From NCBI GenBank assembly GCA_028690885.1, contig JAQVAJ010000053.1, positions 1 through 8,029 of the forward strand: 8,029 bases of DNA, read 5' to 3'. The stretch comes from Clostridia bacterium (lineage in GTDB: Bacteria > Bacillota > Clostridia > DUPQ01). This document shows, piece after piece, positions 6,655 to 8,029 of this stretch; positions within the stretch are counted from its first letter, which is position 1; every line of letters begins with the position of its first letter. The notes beneath the pieces were generated by a model. It was not told the DNA's origin, made no database searches, and saw nothing but the letters and a program-made list of their open reading frames with translations. A program made the translations under genes and the position numbers.

Positions 6655-8029
6655 CTAAATCCTGAAATTTTTAATTATATTTTCTGCTGTTTTAAGACCA
6701 TCAATTGCTGCTGACATAATACCCCCTGCTTTTCCAGCACCCTCTCCGCAAGGATATATACCGTAAATTGTGCTAGACATATGATTTTCGTCTCTTATAA
6801 TACTTACCGGAGAGCTTGTTCTTGTTTCACATGCCGTCAGCACCCCTTTGCTAAAACATGATAGTTTCTTTTCAAACAAGGATACTGAAGAACATAAAGT
6901 TTCATATATTTCATTACTATATATACCACTTAAATCGGAATATGTATACCCCGGTTTAATTGTAGGTTTAATATTATTTGACCTTTTTGGCTGTTTTTCA
7001 AGAAATCCCTTAAGGGATTGTACACCGGCTACGTAATTAGCTATACCTATTTCATAAGCTTTTCTTTCTATTGATCTTTGGAATTCTATTCCAGCAAGCG
7101 GATGATCCGACAGGTAATCATTATTATCAACAGATACTACCCATGCGCTATTAGCATTAATGCCGTCTCTCTTTTTCATGCTCATACCATTTGTAGCAAG
7201 ACATTTTTCTTCAGAAGATGCATTAATGACATATCCTCCCGGACACATACAAAAAGTATATACTCCTCTTATCTGTGATCTGTCATGCAGCTGATACTCT
7301 GCGTTATACGGTATATATTTTGCTGATTTACCATATCTGCATTCATTTATGTCCTCTTGGAGATGTTCTATTCGATAACCTACTGAAAAAGGTTTTTGTA
7401 TCATTTCCATACCTTTTGCAAAAAGCATCTGATATGTATCTCTAGCACTATGTCCTGTTGCAAGTATTACAATATTTGCATCTATCTGGGTACTATCGTT
7501 AATAATCACACCTTCTATTTTCATATCTTTTGATAAAACCAAATCAGTAACTTTTGATTCATAAAGAAAAGAGCCTTTTTTCAAAATAATTTCATTTCTT
7601 AGGGATATTACGACATTTTTTAATACATCTGAACCGACATGCGGTTTTGCATCATATAAAATTGATTCATCAGCACCCATTTCTTTTAAAACAGATAAGA
7701 CATATGAGCATCTTGGATCATTAATTCTTGTAACAAGCTTTCCATCAGAGTATGCTCCTGCTCCACCCTCGCCAAATTGTATGTTTGATTCAGTATTAAG
7801 GTTTCCAGTGTTAAAAAATTCCAATATATCAGCGTGCCGGTCATCTACACATTTACCTCTTTCGATAACTAATGGTTCAAATCCATATAATGCCAAAAGA
7901 TACGCTGCAAATAACCCGCAAGGTCCGGCTCCAATAACAACAGGCCTTTTTACTTTGGTACTTCCCGTTTTTATCTCTTCATACTCAAAAGAGGAAAATG
8001 GCTCCAGTTTCTTTTTTACGATAAAATCA
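6655..8029 (-). CDS. FAD-dependent dehydrogenase, COG2509 type (5' end outside window)
   Basis: This is a cytoplasmic flavoprotein of the uncharacterised NAD(P)/FAD-dependent oxidoreductase group COG2509; its substrate is not known. 457 residues are visible and the frame is open to the right edge, so the true start and probably some 70-90 residues of the N-terminal domain are missing. In window numbering, the FAD-binding Rossmann motif GAGPCG is at 33-38, with ERG (56-58) ending the second strand; NIQFGEGGAGAYSDGKL is at 82-98, ATGHS at 190-194, the family-typical FCMCPGG with its paired cysteines at 259-265, and the C-terminal FAD site GEGAGKAGGIMSAAIDG at about 428-444. A TTG codon at 7896-7894 is internal and not the start, because the FAD motif lies upstream of it. 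It ends in TAG, 16 nt before glmM. I recall this gene sitting next to glmM in other Clostridia, but cannot confirm it here. Confidence 0.9.
   Translation of the reverse strand, partial: DFIVKKKLEPFSSFEYEEIKTGSTKVKRPVVIGAGPCGLFAAYLLALYGFEPLVIERGKCVDDRHADILEFFNTGNLNTESNIQFGEGGAGAYSDGKLVTRINDPRCSYVLSVLKEMGADESILYDAKPHVGSDVLKNVVISLRNEIILKKGSFLYESKVTDLVLSKDMKIEGVIINDSTQIDANIVILATGHSARDTYQMLFAKGMEMIQKPFSVGYRIEHLQEDINECRYGKSAKYIPYNAEYQLHDRSQIRGVYTFCMCPGGYVINASSEEKCLATNGMSMKKRDGINANSAWVVSVDNNDYLSDHPLAGIEFQRSIERKAYEIGIANYVAGVQSLKGFLEKQPKRSNNIKPTIKPGYTYSDLSGIYSNEIYETLCSSVSLFEKKLSCFSKGVLTACETRTSSPVSIIRDENHMSSTIYGIYPCGEGAGKAGGIMSAAIDGLKTAENIIKNFRI

Noticed and set aside
7894..7896. TTG as the start of the FAD dehydrogenase
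   Set aside because: The frame stays open upstream to the window edge and encodes the essential FAD-binding GAGPCG motif before this codon, so the true start lies beyond 8029.

Overview
The window looks like the chromosome of a low-G+C, Gram-positive-type anaerobe, most likely in the Clostridia. It is AT-rich, has strong AGGAGG Shine-Dalgarno sites 5-8 nt before starts and consensus sigma-A promoters, encodes a lipoprotein-type substrate-binding protein, and carries a COG2509-type FAD protein next to glmM. The species cannot be named from the sequence. Every gene I can support lies on the minus strand, so transcription runs from position 8029 toward position 1. I saw no RNA gene, insertion sequence or CRISPR array.

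Region A (8029 to about 5211). The first gene is an FAD-dependent dehydrogenase whose 5' end lies outside the window. It is followed after 16 nt by a complete glmM (phosphoglucosamine mutase, amino-sugar and cell-wall precursor synthesis). The two look co-transcribed and end at a small hairpin with a short U-run at about 5211-5236.

Region B (about 5180 to 2580). A very good sigma-A promoter (TTGACA, 17 nt, TATTAT, with an extended -10 TG) drives a large, 811-residue peptide-type ABC substrate-binding lipoprotein. Three direct repeats with an exact 11-bp period lie just upstream of the -35, and a short dyad fills part of the promoter spacer. Together these suggest regulated expression.

Region C (about 2620 to 1). 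Between the binding-protein gene and the permease genes is an 11-bp stem hairpin. A second sigma-A promoter (TTGACG, 18 nt, TATAAT) overlaps it, with the -35 lying in the hairpin loop. Downstream come oppB and, 14 nt later, oppC, which runs off the left edge. ATPase genes (oppD/oppF type) would be expected beyond position 1 but are not visible.

The binding protein and the two permeases should form one ABC importer of the Opp/Dpp/Nik superfamily, substrate unknown. The main oddity is that two of its parts are enlarged on the outside of the cell. OppC carries about 290 residues between TM1 and the HPLGTD motif, made of what look like four diverged repeats. The binding protein carries about 160 extra residues in its N-terminal half.
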